A DNA stretch of 64,000 nt from Allacma fusca (GCA_947179485.1 OX359250.1:25616654-25680653); one strand, 5' to 3'. Positions 52,901-63,983 are shown, numbered from the stretch's first letter. The notes: generated by a model not told the origin, from the letters alone. Numbers and translations: made by a program.

Positions 52901-55900
52901 TGAGTCCACTTCCACCACCGTATCCACCCTTAACCCCTTATTTTCGACAGATGTGGTAAATACTTCATCAACTTCTGGGTCAACTTCGACCACTATCACA
53001 GCCATCGGCTCCTGGGTCCTAAATTATGAGGAGCCTCAAGAAAGGGACCAAATTAACGTTTTGAGCCAGGATTGCAAAAGGATGGATTTTAGTATCGAGA
53101 AAAGGAATGCCACTTTTTACCGTTTGAAGGCTAAAGCCAACTACACAATGGTTGAGGCGCTGGTTAACAAATATATTTTAACGGAGCCCGAAAGTGGCGG
53201 TGACATGGTATTTTACGTGGAGGAAGCAAACGATACGCATCTACTTGTAAAAGGCGTTGATAGTACTGAAACGGCCAGTCTCAAACCAATCAGGTAATTA
53301 ACTATTTATTTCAGACGTACACGCGCACACCAAAAACGTTTATTTACCGTAGTAGACCAGAAACATTATAAGTTGACAAAATACGGTAACAAAATGAATT
53401 AATTTTGAATTCTGTACTCGAATTATGATATGTAATTCTATTTTAAAAATATAATTTTTTTCTTTAGTCAGTTAAATGTTTGATTTTCCCCAGGTGCTCA
53501 AAGATTCAGTACAAAAGAATCGACACAAACGTCTCAGTAGTAGAAGGCTTTGTGTGGGAGAATTATAATCAAGCAACTATTATTGTGGAAACGGTAAATG
53601 CAACGAAAAAATTTGACCCCAAATATGTATCCTTCTGCGTTTACAACAATAAGAAAACTTACCTCATCCTGAACGTTACCGGTACCTTGGTAACACTAGT
53701 GCGGTATGACTGTCCATTCTCCCCATTCATAGCGTCAACGGACATTACCACCACACCCCACTTTTACCATTCGACCGAGTCTGACAAACTGGCTGTGAAA
53801 GTGGGTGAAAGTGTTACCATTGTATTTCCCGAAGACACTTGGCCATCGGAGACGGCGAAACTACTTAGCAAAGACACGGAGAAGGTTATGGTAGAGATAA
53901 AAACTACACTAGACCCGAAAGCTAATGGGACCAAAGTTACCATACAGGACTCATCTGGTAAAATTCTGGAAGAGGGAACCATTGTAAACATTGCTGGGAA
54001 AAAAGTTACCATTGTATTTATTGACCGCCAAGCCATTATTGCTGCAGGTCCTCCCCACTCAACCAGTCAATACAATCAGCAGCATTCAACGGAGCAAACC
54101 ACGGTCCCAAGTACCACCACAAAAGGGAGCACGTCCACTAAACAACCAATCATTTCGCATTCTACGCTAGTTATGACTTCCCCCATGCATTCAACCATGG
54201 TAACAAAGTTGACTACCAAATTTTTACCAACGTTTACAACTACTACGGCTAGTACTAGACTAGTTACCCATTCAACCGACAAATTTACCGAGCCGTACCA
54301 CTCAACTTCAGTCGCGACCAGAACTACTGAAGGGACAACGGTGTTAACTACCACAGAAACTACCACAAGCACTGGTAGGGTTACTTGGTCACATTCGACC
54401 GAGCCAACGGTCCCGCTGGTACACTCCACGGATGCTGGGACACTCAGCACGAAAATTATAACTACACCCGCACCAACCACAGTGACCACTACCACGTCCA
54501 CTACAACCAAGAACACTACCACTAGTACCACTTCAACGACCACTACCAAACCACCTACTACCATGTCTACCAAAAAACCCGTCACTGTCAAAGTAGAAAA
54601 GCCTGTTCACTCGACTGACGTGTCCACTCCACTTATTCATTCCACTGATATTACCAGGACAACGGTAACAACAACTGTGACCACGTTACCAACCACAACG
54701 TCCACCGTCCCAACTACTTCTACCTCTACTTTAACAACTACAACGTCTGCCAAAACCACAAGTGGCATTAAAACAGTCACCCCAACTGAAAATTCTAGCT
54801 TTAACAAAAATGTTACCTCAATTGCCGATTCGAGCAGTAACAAAAATGTCACCTCAAGTGCCGATTCGAGCAGTAACCAAAATGTCACCTCGAGTGCTGA
54901 TTCTGGTGGTAACAAAAATGTCACTTCGAGTGCTGATTCTGGCGGTAACAAAAATGTCACTTCGAGTGCTGATTCTGGCGGTAACAAAAATGTCACCTCG
55001 AGTGATGATTCTAGCGGTAACAAAAATGTCACCTCGAGTGCTAATTCTGGCGGTAACAAAAATGTCACCTCGAGTGCTGATTCTAGCGTTAACAGAAACG
55101 GTACCACAGGTGCCGAATCTGGCAGCAACAAAAATGTTACAGCAGGCGCCGACTCTGGTAGTGACAAAAATGTTAGCACAGGAACTGATTCTAGCTTTAA
55201 CAAAAATTTTACAACAGCAGCTGCCAATGCAAGTATGTAATTTCAGGTTTCTATAATTAAATATATAATTTATTATCATCAATCATTTTACGAATGGGCT
55301 AAAAATAATTATATATTATTACAAAAGTTCTCTCAAATATTGGCAAATATTATTTAACAAATACAATTTTCGCTAGTACAAATAATGTGTCAAACGACAT
55401 ATCCACCTCCGAAAAAGTTTTTCCCTTAATTTCCTTAAATCTCGAAAAAAAATTAATGGAACTTTACCTATGTAAATTATTTTGCAGAAGAACGTTTAAA
55501 AGCCAGATGTGTATTTTTGAGCTTCAGGAAAATTTCAATACAACTTCGGAAAATTTTATTCTTTTATTAGGTTTCAAAACATTAACTTCCGTTACGAATA
55601 GTTTTTCTCAATTACTTACTTCGGTCACTACCGCCAAAACTGCGACAGATATGTATAAATAAAATAAGTCAATGGAACACTGATAAATTCTGTTTGCGAT
55701 TAATTGTAGGACCAACAACAACTATGCCAATCGATGAGACCTGGCCGGAGAAAGGGACCCCGGTGTTCTTAATAAATGTAGATTGTAGTGATATTACTGC
55801 CACAGTGGTGGAACGGAACGAGACCCATTTAAAATTGGAAGTGAAGCCTCCAAGGAACGATCTGCTAAAACTAATTGGTCAATACACCTTTGGAACGAAC

Positions 55901-58574
55901 GCTAACGGCATCCAGATTTCTGTTAAAATTTTAGAAGCAACATCCAGCGTACTTACGGTCAAAAATGTGCCCAAAGACAGTTGGGAACAAAATGAAGCCA
56001 AACCATTTAAATGTAGCTGGCTAACATGCACTTTGCCCGGCGATAATACCACAAAAGTAGTTAAGGGCGAAGTTATTAGGAATTCAGATGGTACAGTTTC
56101 CATAGACACCAAGAAGGGTGTCAAGAAAACCATAAAGGAAGGCGATGAACTCATTTGCGACGGCCGACCCGTAGAAGTAATCAAAGTTGAGCCAAATGGA
56201 ACAGTGGTCATTACCAGGCCTCAACCGTTAACTACCATGCAATCGACCCCTTACCATTCCACAGATCCATTAGAAACCACTACAGTATTCAATGACCACT
56301 CCACGGATGTGTCCACGCCTTCCGCACTCACATTTCTGTTCTTTCCTTCTACTGAATTGTATGATCCCCTCCATTCAACCGACATCATCAGTACCTCTCA
56401 CCATCCGGATGTTTTTTCCACCGAGGTTTTTACCACCGTTAGTCCGGTGACTCAAATCAGTGATAAAACTACTACCAGGCGGGAGACTTCGACAGTTAAG
56501 CCCACGTCTGGTACAACCACACCAGCTTCCACCACACGTTCCTCGGGCACATCCCGAAACACTACCATACCATTTATTCCGAGCTCGGAAATAGCCACTT
56601 TCAGTACTGAAGTTACCATGGTAACAGGAAATTCTTTCACAGCAGGAAATTCTTTCACATCAGGAAATTCTTTGACAACTCCAACCCCTAAAAAAACAAG
56701 AATTACCGAACAAGAATTTACCACATCTAGAATTATTACTACGAAAAAAAAGGACCAGCTACCGCTGACCAAGTTTCCAGAATTCAAGGGCAGCACAGAG
56801 GTGACAAATTCTACCACACCTGGTCCGCCCACTCTCCCGACAAATTTTATTTTGTCAACTGAAGTGCTCACTACTGGTGGAACTACTGGTGGAAATACTG
56901 GTGGAACTACTGGTAAGAAAATCACCAAAGCTACTGCTATACCAGCTAACAGGACCACTAACAGCAAACCGACAACTGAGAAACCGAAATCTCCGGAGGT
57001 AGGAAATGTTTCTGCTTTGGAACACTCAACAGAACCGCCCACAGGTTGGGAGATGTTTCACTCGACTGAAGTTTCTTCGACGCCAATTCAACCAGGGAGG
57101 AGAAAGCGAGACCTTTTATTTAACTTTAACACATTCTTTGGGGAAAACGCTCTTGAAACTGAATTAGAAGACGATGTGGATGAACGTTTGGACTTTTCCG
57201 GCGGAGTCAGTTCCTCTGATATTTTTGATCTACGAATGTAAGTTTTCAAAAAAGTTTTAAAACTTTTCGATAACCTTCCAGAAACTTTGAACTTGACTAT
57301 GGTTTGGATTTTTGATAATATTTACCGGCTTTTTAATAAATTGCTAATTACAGGGACAGGTCATCGATCTGCCAGCTGTGCATTTGGATTCAGCCCCATT
57401 TCGCCGAAATTTTCGGTCTCGGTGGAGGATTATTGCATGGAATTGCAGAAATCGTCGATATAATCAAATTTACAGATTGGATCTTCCGAGCAATCGATTT
57501 TAACCAGGACGGGTTGGCTGAGAATATTGGGTTTACCATAAAACGCATTCTCTTGAAGGACTCAATCAAATTAACCGGGACAGAGAGAAAGCGTCGGGAA
57601 TTTTTTCCCAAGGAACAATTTCTTTTTGATGACTACTACGATAACGTCTACGATGACGAATCGAACGAAACCACGTTTGACCCGAGTAATCCCTCAAAGT
57701 TTCACATTTTACTGAATAAGTTTTCCCGCTCACCAAAATTAATTGACCCTAAAATTGCGCTACCCAATGCCGGAAATGAATTGCGCACAGAGTTTTCAGG
57801 TTGTTGCGCCATTTTGGGTTTCATATATCATGACATGATTCCCACAATTGCGGCTTCCACCGAACGTACGTCTCATTTATTCAACTACTAGTAGTACCAA
57901 TTTAAAGCATTCTAATTTATTATTCCCTCTCAAAATCTTCCCGCAAAACTCTTCAGTATTTGTAAATAGAATATTTGCTCTTTCTCATTTCTTTTACAAT
58001 TTTTGGCAAAAATGCTGGAGGTATTTTTTGAACCTCTGTAACATTTCTCCTGATTAATGTAATATGAGAATATTTCTATGAAATGTTTCCAGGAGGTTTA
58101 TGCAGCGGTAACAACCTCGGCTTGATCTCAGGATATTTGCACTCGCATAAGTTAACAAAATATGATGTGTTCCGAGGAGTAATGCATGCTTTAGGACACT
58201 TGTTCGGGGCGCCTCATGACTCCATTTCCGAAGGAGATTGTCAAGACTTTCAAATGTACAACTTCCTCAATCCTTTCTTGCTCCACCCAATTCAACAAAC
58301 AAATACTGGGGTTCGTCCCAATTCTTTCCGTTACTCGCCATGCGCCAAGGATGAGATTACCTCATTTTTGTCATCAAATGGACCCAGCTGCTTAAAAACA
58401 GCAGGGAGTGAATTTTGTGGAAATGGTGTTCAAGACGAAGGCGAGGACTGTGATTGTGGATCTCCTTGGCAATGTCATTTATCTTACCCCTGTTGTGGGG
58501 AAAAGGATGTTTTTATGGGATGTAAGATAATTAACCCTTCCAAGAAATCTTGTCATAGGCCGATGATTTGGTAA
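49976..58574 (+). CDS. Mucin-like secreted ADAM10-type pseudoprotease, 7 exons
   Basis: Exons 49976-50308, 50614-50738, 51608-53293, 53494-55232, 55710-57237, 57354-57865, 58093-58574; 6,405 nt, 2,134 residues; all phases consistent. Residues 1-21 are a signal peptide. Residues 22-217 look like an ADAM prodomain (VSGFIAGEPNSLVQGYLI, then FYGTIRMYDKF). A Ser/Thr-rich insert follows (about 220-1757) with 32 HST tripeptides, two related modules (about 620-788 and 1298-1465), another beta-rich segment (812-899) and twelve 12-residue NVT repeats (1152-1294). A furin site RRKR (1758-1761) precedes an ADAM10-like metalloprotease domain. Its zinc motif reads HALGHLFGAPHD (2006-2017): the three histidines and the glycine are kept but the catalytic Glu is Ala2007 (GCT), and no normal Met-turn is visible. 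A disintegrin domain starts at 2081 (CGNGVQDEGEDCDCG) and stops after about 54 residues, without cysteine-rich domain or membrane anchor. Predicted: secreted, glycosylated, non-catalytic, possibly a binding or barrier protein. Confidence 0.88.
51045..51350. mobile_element. hAT-type MITE in an intron of the ADAM-like gene
   Basis: Perfect 18-bp terminal inverted repeats, CAGGGGTCGGATTTTTGT at 51045-51062 and its complement at 51333-51350. They are flanked by an 8-bp direct repeat with one mismatch (GTCTTAGT at 51037-51044, GTCTTAAT at 51351-51358). CAGGG termini plus 8-bp target duplications are the signature of hAT transposons. At 306 bp with no open frame it is non-autonomous. Confidence 0.8.
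51049..51562. repeat. Long inverted repeat overlapping the MITE
   Basis: Arms of 59 bp at 51049-51107 and 51504-51562 are reverse complements with one mismatch. The right arm is a second, inverted copy of the MITE end, ending 45 bp before the next exon. The intron transcript could fold into a long hairpin bringing exon 2 and exon 3 together. Confidence 0.85.
52398..52620 (+). repeat. 42-bp coding tandem repeat, five full units
   Basis: Units start at 52398, 52440, 52482, 52524 and 52566, with a partial sixth at 52608. Each encodes the 14-residue pattern HST-x-[LI]-T-[QP]-AGSQSP-[FI/F]. The units are nearly identical in DNA, so the array is recent or homogenised, and copy number is likely to vary between individuals. 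Confidence 0.93.
54803..55232 (+). repeat. 36-bp coding tandem repeat, twelve units
   Basis: Twelve 12-residue units of the form NKNVTSSADSGG, running exactly to the splice donor at 55233. Every unit keeps an N-glycosylation sequon (NVT in most, also NGT, NVS and NFT). The middle units are almost identical, the outer ones diverged, as in arrays growing by unequal exchange at the centre. Confidence 0.93.
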
Positions 58575-61514
58575 CAACTACATATTTGTCCAAATATTTT
58601 CAAGTCAACGTGTCCCTCGAAATCTGGCCTCAAAAATATACTTCAGTTCAAGTACAAAAAATTTGTTTTGGAAATAAGTGTGAACACATTACATTGTGGG
58701 TTGTAGGCTTATGTAATTCAACAACTTTGAATCAGCTAAAAAGCAACGTTCTGGGTCAAAAAAGTCAATACCTGGAATTTTTTGTTTGCAATATAACACC
58801 ACTTCGAAATTATATTTTTCATATTCGCAACAGTTTTCGTGTAAAAAAATAGTTTCAACTACGTAAACGCTTTGTTCGCGGGAAGGTTCCTACCGATTTT
58901 GAAGGTTTTGTTACTGAAAATCTGCAGCGCTTTTGTAAGCAACGTAAACATTAGTGTCAGTTTTAAATGAAGTAAGGAATGAAATTTGGGAAGGGGTCCA
59001 AAAACCAGGCCATTTTAAAATTTATACCCAATTGCTACTGTTACTACTGTATCGTTTCCGTCAACACCGAACAGCATCGAAAATATATTGCAAGATATCG
59101 TTACATACATTAAATGATTTAAAAAAAAATGATTTAGAAAAATCATTGCAACATACAAAATGAACGAGTTTTTGTGGAACCGGTGACAAGAGTTGAAAGG
59201 TAAAATTTTGGAGCCCGTTGTTGTTTTGGGGGATTGTGGGATATATGGCGGGGCAACTACGATAAGTGGCCCAAAGTTGAACTTTCCGAACTACGATATG
59301 TGGCCCCGAACTACGATAAGTGGCCCAACTTTCCGAACTACGATATCTGGCCCCGAATTACGATAAGTTTCCCAACGTTGTAAATTGGATAAGTGAAGCG
59401 ATGTCATTATGAGGAGGGCATACCAGCTTTCCGGATTGAAAACCTAACCCCGTCGTTTCGGACGTTCAGGTTAGGTTAGTTTGGGCCACATATCGTAGTT
59501 CGGAAAGTTGGGCCACTTATCGTAGTTCGGGGCCACATATCGTAGTTCGGAAAGTTCGACTTTGGGCCACTTATCGTAGTACAACCTAAAAATGATATGA
59601 ACGGGCTGTTAAGATTTAATGCAGGTGAACCCCGCAACCGGGAATTTTGGGGAGAAGAAAAATTCTTAGAAAGAAGCTTTCCCTTCCCGACTGGTGGGAT
59701 CAATTTAGAGGTGGTGGAAGTGGTAATGGTTTTTTGAATTATTTGACTCTAAAAATTATCAAGCCCCAATCGATGACCATATCCAATAATTGTTCAACTT
59801 TTGTCTGAGAGTTGAAATATAAGCCGTTGGATGATTTCTGTTCATAAATTTTGACAACGGGTAGCAGGGTTCCAAAAAGTAGCCGTCAATATATCTTGGA
59901 CTCACAATGAGCGTGTCATGGTTTCAAATATTGCCAAGTACCCAACCCCCAGTCTATGTATGATGAGCGGCTGTAGGTGTTAGAACCAAGATGAGCTTAG
60001 AGCACACATGTGGCCGGAGTTAGGATACATGTTACATTACTCGAAACCGAATCAGAAACTCTAAACACATTTCATCCACTTTTTTGAAATTCGAATTTTT
60101 TGTTTGTTTTAAAAAATCGGAAAGTGTTGGCCAGGCCCAACAATTACTTATTGGTACACATTATAGAGGGGGGGGGTTTGCCCCATCCGAAAAGCTGTCC
60201 TACCATTCGAACAAGCGTGAAAAACTCTAGACAGACAACACTCACTTTCCGGAAATTCGAATTTGTGGTTTTTTACAAAATCTGGAATTCAGGTCCAACA
60301 TAAAAAAAATATAAATAATGAATATAAAAAATTACCTTGTAGTACACGACACAATGTGTACAAGCTAATGTTAGAGAGTTGGCCCAGAATTCCGAATTTT
60401 TTTAAAGCAACAAATCCGAATTCCTGAAATATGTTACAGAGTTGTATTTAGAGTTTTTGACGCTCTTTCGATCGGTGCGGCAATTACTGGATTAGGATAA
60501 AAACTCAGGCCATAGCTTGTAACGCGAGGTATTTTTTGAGCCTTGGTCCAGAATTCCGGATTTTTTAAAAAAAGAAACAGATTCTAATTTCCAAAAAGTG
60601 GGTTTGGCCAGGTATTTTTTTCTGTCCCGACCTATTGTTCCGTCCCGTCCCGAAAGCCTCGGGACAAAAAAAATCGTCACGAAATAACATGGGTTCAAAA
60701 ATGTTGTCCCGAAACTGTCCCAATCCCGGTCCCGTCCCAAATGGAAGCCCGACTCTCAACTCTTGATATAAGGGATGTTCAAAGGACTGTAAATTTTTAT
60801 CCCTTGTGGATATTATACCTTATACGGGCTTCCCTTATAGCGAGTGTGTACTCAGTACACTGCTTTACTATACTTTCTCTGTTAATGTAATGTGACAATT
60901 CAAACAGGTACGTGCTTGGCTGAGTGTCTGACGCTTTGTTGTTGAACCCAAGATAGCTGGAGTCCAAGATATTTGGACGCGTATTTCAAAAAGAAATTCC
61001 AGCGGAATGTTTTAATTTTTAACATCAATTTGAGCCAACCTGAAAAACGCTGCTGTGAACAATTCGTTAAGACTGACATGTCTGGTTTTGGGTACGTGGT
61101 TTAGAGCAACTACTGTCAGAGGTGTTATTGTAAGACATTTAAGTACTTGACCCCTATTCTGATAAGAAATGAATGGAGTTTTAAGTCTGTATTGGGTTCC
61201 TATTGTGGGATATATTTATGTGGGATTTTGAAGAGTTTGGAAATTAAATTAATGTTTGAATTAGTTCAGAACGAGTTATGTTGTATGTGCATATATAGTC
61301 TGAATTCTGGAGTGATAGTGGAGCAAAACTTTGTTAACTGGATCAAATCTTGTTTTGTAGGTTAATTTACTTTGCTGTGTGATATTAGTTGTATTGTTAA
61401 TTATTATTGTGATAATAAGTATTAAAATTAATGAATAGTGTATTAAAAATTATTAATAGTTTTGAAAGTCTTGATTTCATTTTTGATTGTATTTATTTAC
61501 CAGGAGATTTACAA
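58575..61514. other. Repeat-rich spacer between the ADAM-like gene and Mlh1
   Basis: 2.9 kb without a supportable gene. The frame at 58568-58852 has too few cysteines for an ADAM cysteine-rich domain. ATTAAA at 59109-59114 is a weak candidate polyadenylation signal for the ADAM-like gene. Contains a foldback element (59256-59580) and related segments of about 50 bp in both orientations at about 60075-60125, 60241-60297, 60386-60428 and 60546-60605, marked by GAATTC-GGATTTTT and AAATTCGAATTT words. CCAG just upstream of the Mlh1 start codon suggests a 5' UTR intron. Confidence 0.6.
59256..59580. mobile_element. Foldback (long inverted repeat) element
   Basis: Arms of about 97 bp, 59256-59352 and 59484-59580, are reverse complements with about two mismatches, separated by about 130 bp. 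Each arm itself is made of alternating 20-bp units CCGAACTACGATAWGTGGCC. No open frame. Internally repetitive arms of this kind are typical of foldback-type or MITE-like elements. I could not identify a clear target-site duplication. Confidence 0.75.
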
Positions 61515-63983
61515 ATGTCGGGGAATCAGCCACGTAAAATCCGGAAGTTGGACCCCACTGTAGTGAATCGAATCGCTGCGGGGGAAGTTATCCAGCGGCC
61601 ATCAAATGCTATCAAAGAACTTATGGAAAACAGGTAAGCGAAGAAGAATGTGCAACTGAAAAATTAAATGTTAAGATACAGATGTTAAAAGTAATTTGTA
61701 TTAATCCTCTAATTTTTGGCGTTTTTTGTAAGGCGATAGTAATTGTTATGGTAAATTGCATTCGTTCAGTTTGGACGCTGGTGCTGGTAGTATTCAAATA
61801 TCGGTGAAGTCTGGGGGGTTAAAACTGCTTCAAATCCAAGACGATGGTTGTGGTATCAACAAAGAAGACTTGGAAATCGTTTGCGAGCGGTTCACAACTA
61901 GCAAATTGTCTAAATTTGAAGACCTGGAGGAAATCGGGACGTATGGCTTTCGTGGAGAAGCATTAGCGAGTATATCACATGTTGCACATTTGCGAATAAT
62001 AACGAAAACTGCGGACAGTGTTTGTGCCTACCAGGCGGAATATATAGATGGCCGGTTAAAAGTTATACCTGGAGTGACCAACCCGAAGCCTTGTGCAGGA
62101 AATAAAGGGACAATCATTACTGCTGAGGACCTGTTCTACAATATGGACATCCGAAGAAGGGCTCTCAAGGCGCCCAGTGAAGAGCATAACAGGATCGTGG
62201 ATGTGGTTACTCGGTATGCGGTTCATAATTCTAAAGTTGGATTCAGTGTCAAAAAAGCTGGTGAGGGAAATGTGGATATGCGCACACCCCCCAAATCCAC
62301 TGCTGTTGATAATATTCGTGTTCTTTATGGTGGACAAATTGCGAGGTAAACTATTGGGAAATTCAATAATCATGGGTAGAGTATTATTATTTCTTCTCCA
62401 CAATTTTGAATTTAATTGCCCAATTTTGCTCTTAGGGAACTTCTGGAGGTGAAACACGAGGATGAGCATTTCAAGATGCGTGGTCATGTAACTAATGTAA
62501 ACTTTTCCACAAAAAAGTTTACTTTTTTACTATTCATTAACCACAGATTGGTTGAATCTGCAGGTAACGAATAGGTTTCCTTTAATTCAGTTTTGCAAGA
62601 AATAATATTTTTTTGCGTTTAATACTTGTTTCGTGATTGTAAGTTTAGTATTCTTGAACGAGTTTACAACGCACACGTATGAATTGGAGAGTTATTAAAA
62701 TTGCAATCAATTATTATCAATTTATCTAGCTATTCGGAAAGCAGTGGATGCTGTATACACGTCGTACCTACCAAAAGGTTCTCACCCGTTTCTATATTTG
62801 AGCATTGAAATGAACCCTCGAAATGTGGACGTTAATGTGCATCCAACGAAAAATGAAGTTCACTTTCTTCACGAGGATTTGATCATCTCTGGTATCGCAA
62901 GTTCAATCGAATCTCAACTCTTAGGATCAAATCAGTCGCGGACGTTTTATGTGCAGTCTCTGTTGCCAGGAGCTACAGGGATGGCAGATAAAACTGCTGG
63001 TCAAGGAGGTAGTTCAACTTTAAAAGGTCAAGGGCTTAAATTTACAAATGAAGCAAGTCAATCGAAGTCAAGAAGCAAAGATCTCATACCGGTAACCGCA
63101 TCTCAGTCATCATCTCAGCGCGATCCTCGAACATTTGTTAGAACTGATTCTAAATTACAAAAGTTGGACAAGTTCCTCACCCCAACACCTCAAGATAAAT
63201 CTGATGGGAAAGCAATTGACTCTGGGTTTGATGCGAATTCAAATATTTCAAGCATTGATCCTGATATACGAACTCGAAACACTTTCCTACCAAATTCAAA
63301 AGGGTTACATGGATCAAATTCAAGAAATATTGCATCTACGTCAGCTAATTCAACTTCAGATTCCGAAGCTCGAAGGTATTTGTTAGCAGTTTTGGTTACG
63401 CTTTTGTTTTGTTTGGCATTATTATTCAACTCTACATTATTTTGCTAGGAGGCAGATGCGTCTTAAAAGTGTGAAAGATCTTTGCAAAAAATTAGAGGAC
63501 GATTGCCATAAGGAGCTCTTGGAAATAATTCGTGGTCACATCTTTGTAGGGTGCGTTGATAGAACGCGAGCCCTGATTCAACATGAAACAAAATTGTACA
63601 TGATTAACACAACCAAATTAAGTTCTGAGTTGTTTTATCAGAAAATACTGTGGGAGTTCGGTAACTTGGGTAGAATTGTTGTTAACGTAAGTATCAATAT
63701 ACATAATGCAATCGCTAGCTCATATTTTCCTGGAATCATTCTTTGTATGCTTGGTACTGTTTTAAAGATTGTTTTTTCATCTTTCAGGATCCTGTCACAA
63801 TACATGATCTCATTATTATCGCATTTGATATGAAAAATCAAGATGAAACTCCACTTGATGAAAGAGAACGACGTGCAGCAGAAATTCATGCCCTTTTGAT
63901 GAGTAAATCAGATATGCTGGATGACTACTTTGGTCTCAAATTCGATAGTAACGGTCGGCTTCGAACTCTACCACTGTTACTTG
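61515..63983 (+). CDS. Mlh1: DNA mismatch repair protein MLH1, 5' part, cut by window edge
   Basis: MutL-family ATPase that pairs with PMS2 (MutL-alpha) in nuclear mismatch repair and in meiotic crossing over. Exons in the window: 61515-61633, 61770-62345, 62436-62563, 62730-63375, 63449-63686, 63788-63983, the last ending phase 1 at a GTAATT donor; 1,903 coding nt, about 634 residues. Seen: GHKL ATPase motif I with [19 protein letters not shown] (catalytic Glu35, Asn39), motif [23 protein letters not shown], the second-domain [12 protein letters not shown], the closing [18 protein letters not shown], a poorly conserved Ser-rich linker, and the start of the C-terminal dimerisation domain ([21 protein letters not shown]). 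The N-terminal few residues before RKLDPTVV are species-specific. The start at 61515 has an A at -3 and fits family length. The remainder, including the C-terminal heterodimer interface and FERC-type end, lies beyond 64000. Confidence 0.97.

Noticed and set aside
54076..55282. Several long open frames on both strands (Val-rich, Leu-rich, Met-rich repeats)
   Set aside because: Shadows of the Thr-rich and NVT-repeat coding sequence; low complexity and no start or splice context of their own.
58568..58852. Open frame after the ADAM-like stop as a possible cysteine-rich domain
   Set aside because: Only four cysteines in 94 codons, no family spacing, overlaps the stop of the upstream exon.
61078..61092. 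ATG followed by a GTACGT donor as an alternative first Mlh1 exon
   Set aside because: The start at 61515 already gives a full conserved N terminus; an upstream ATG exon would add residues the family lacks, so it is at most 5' UTR.
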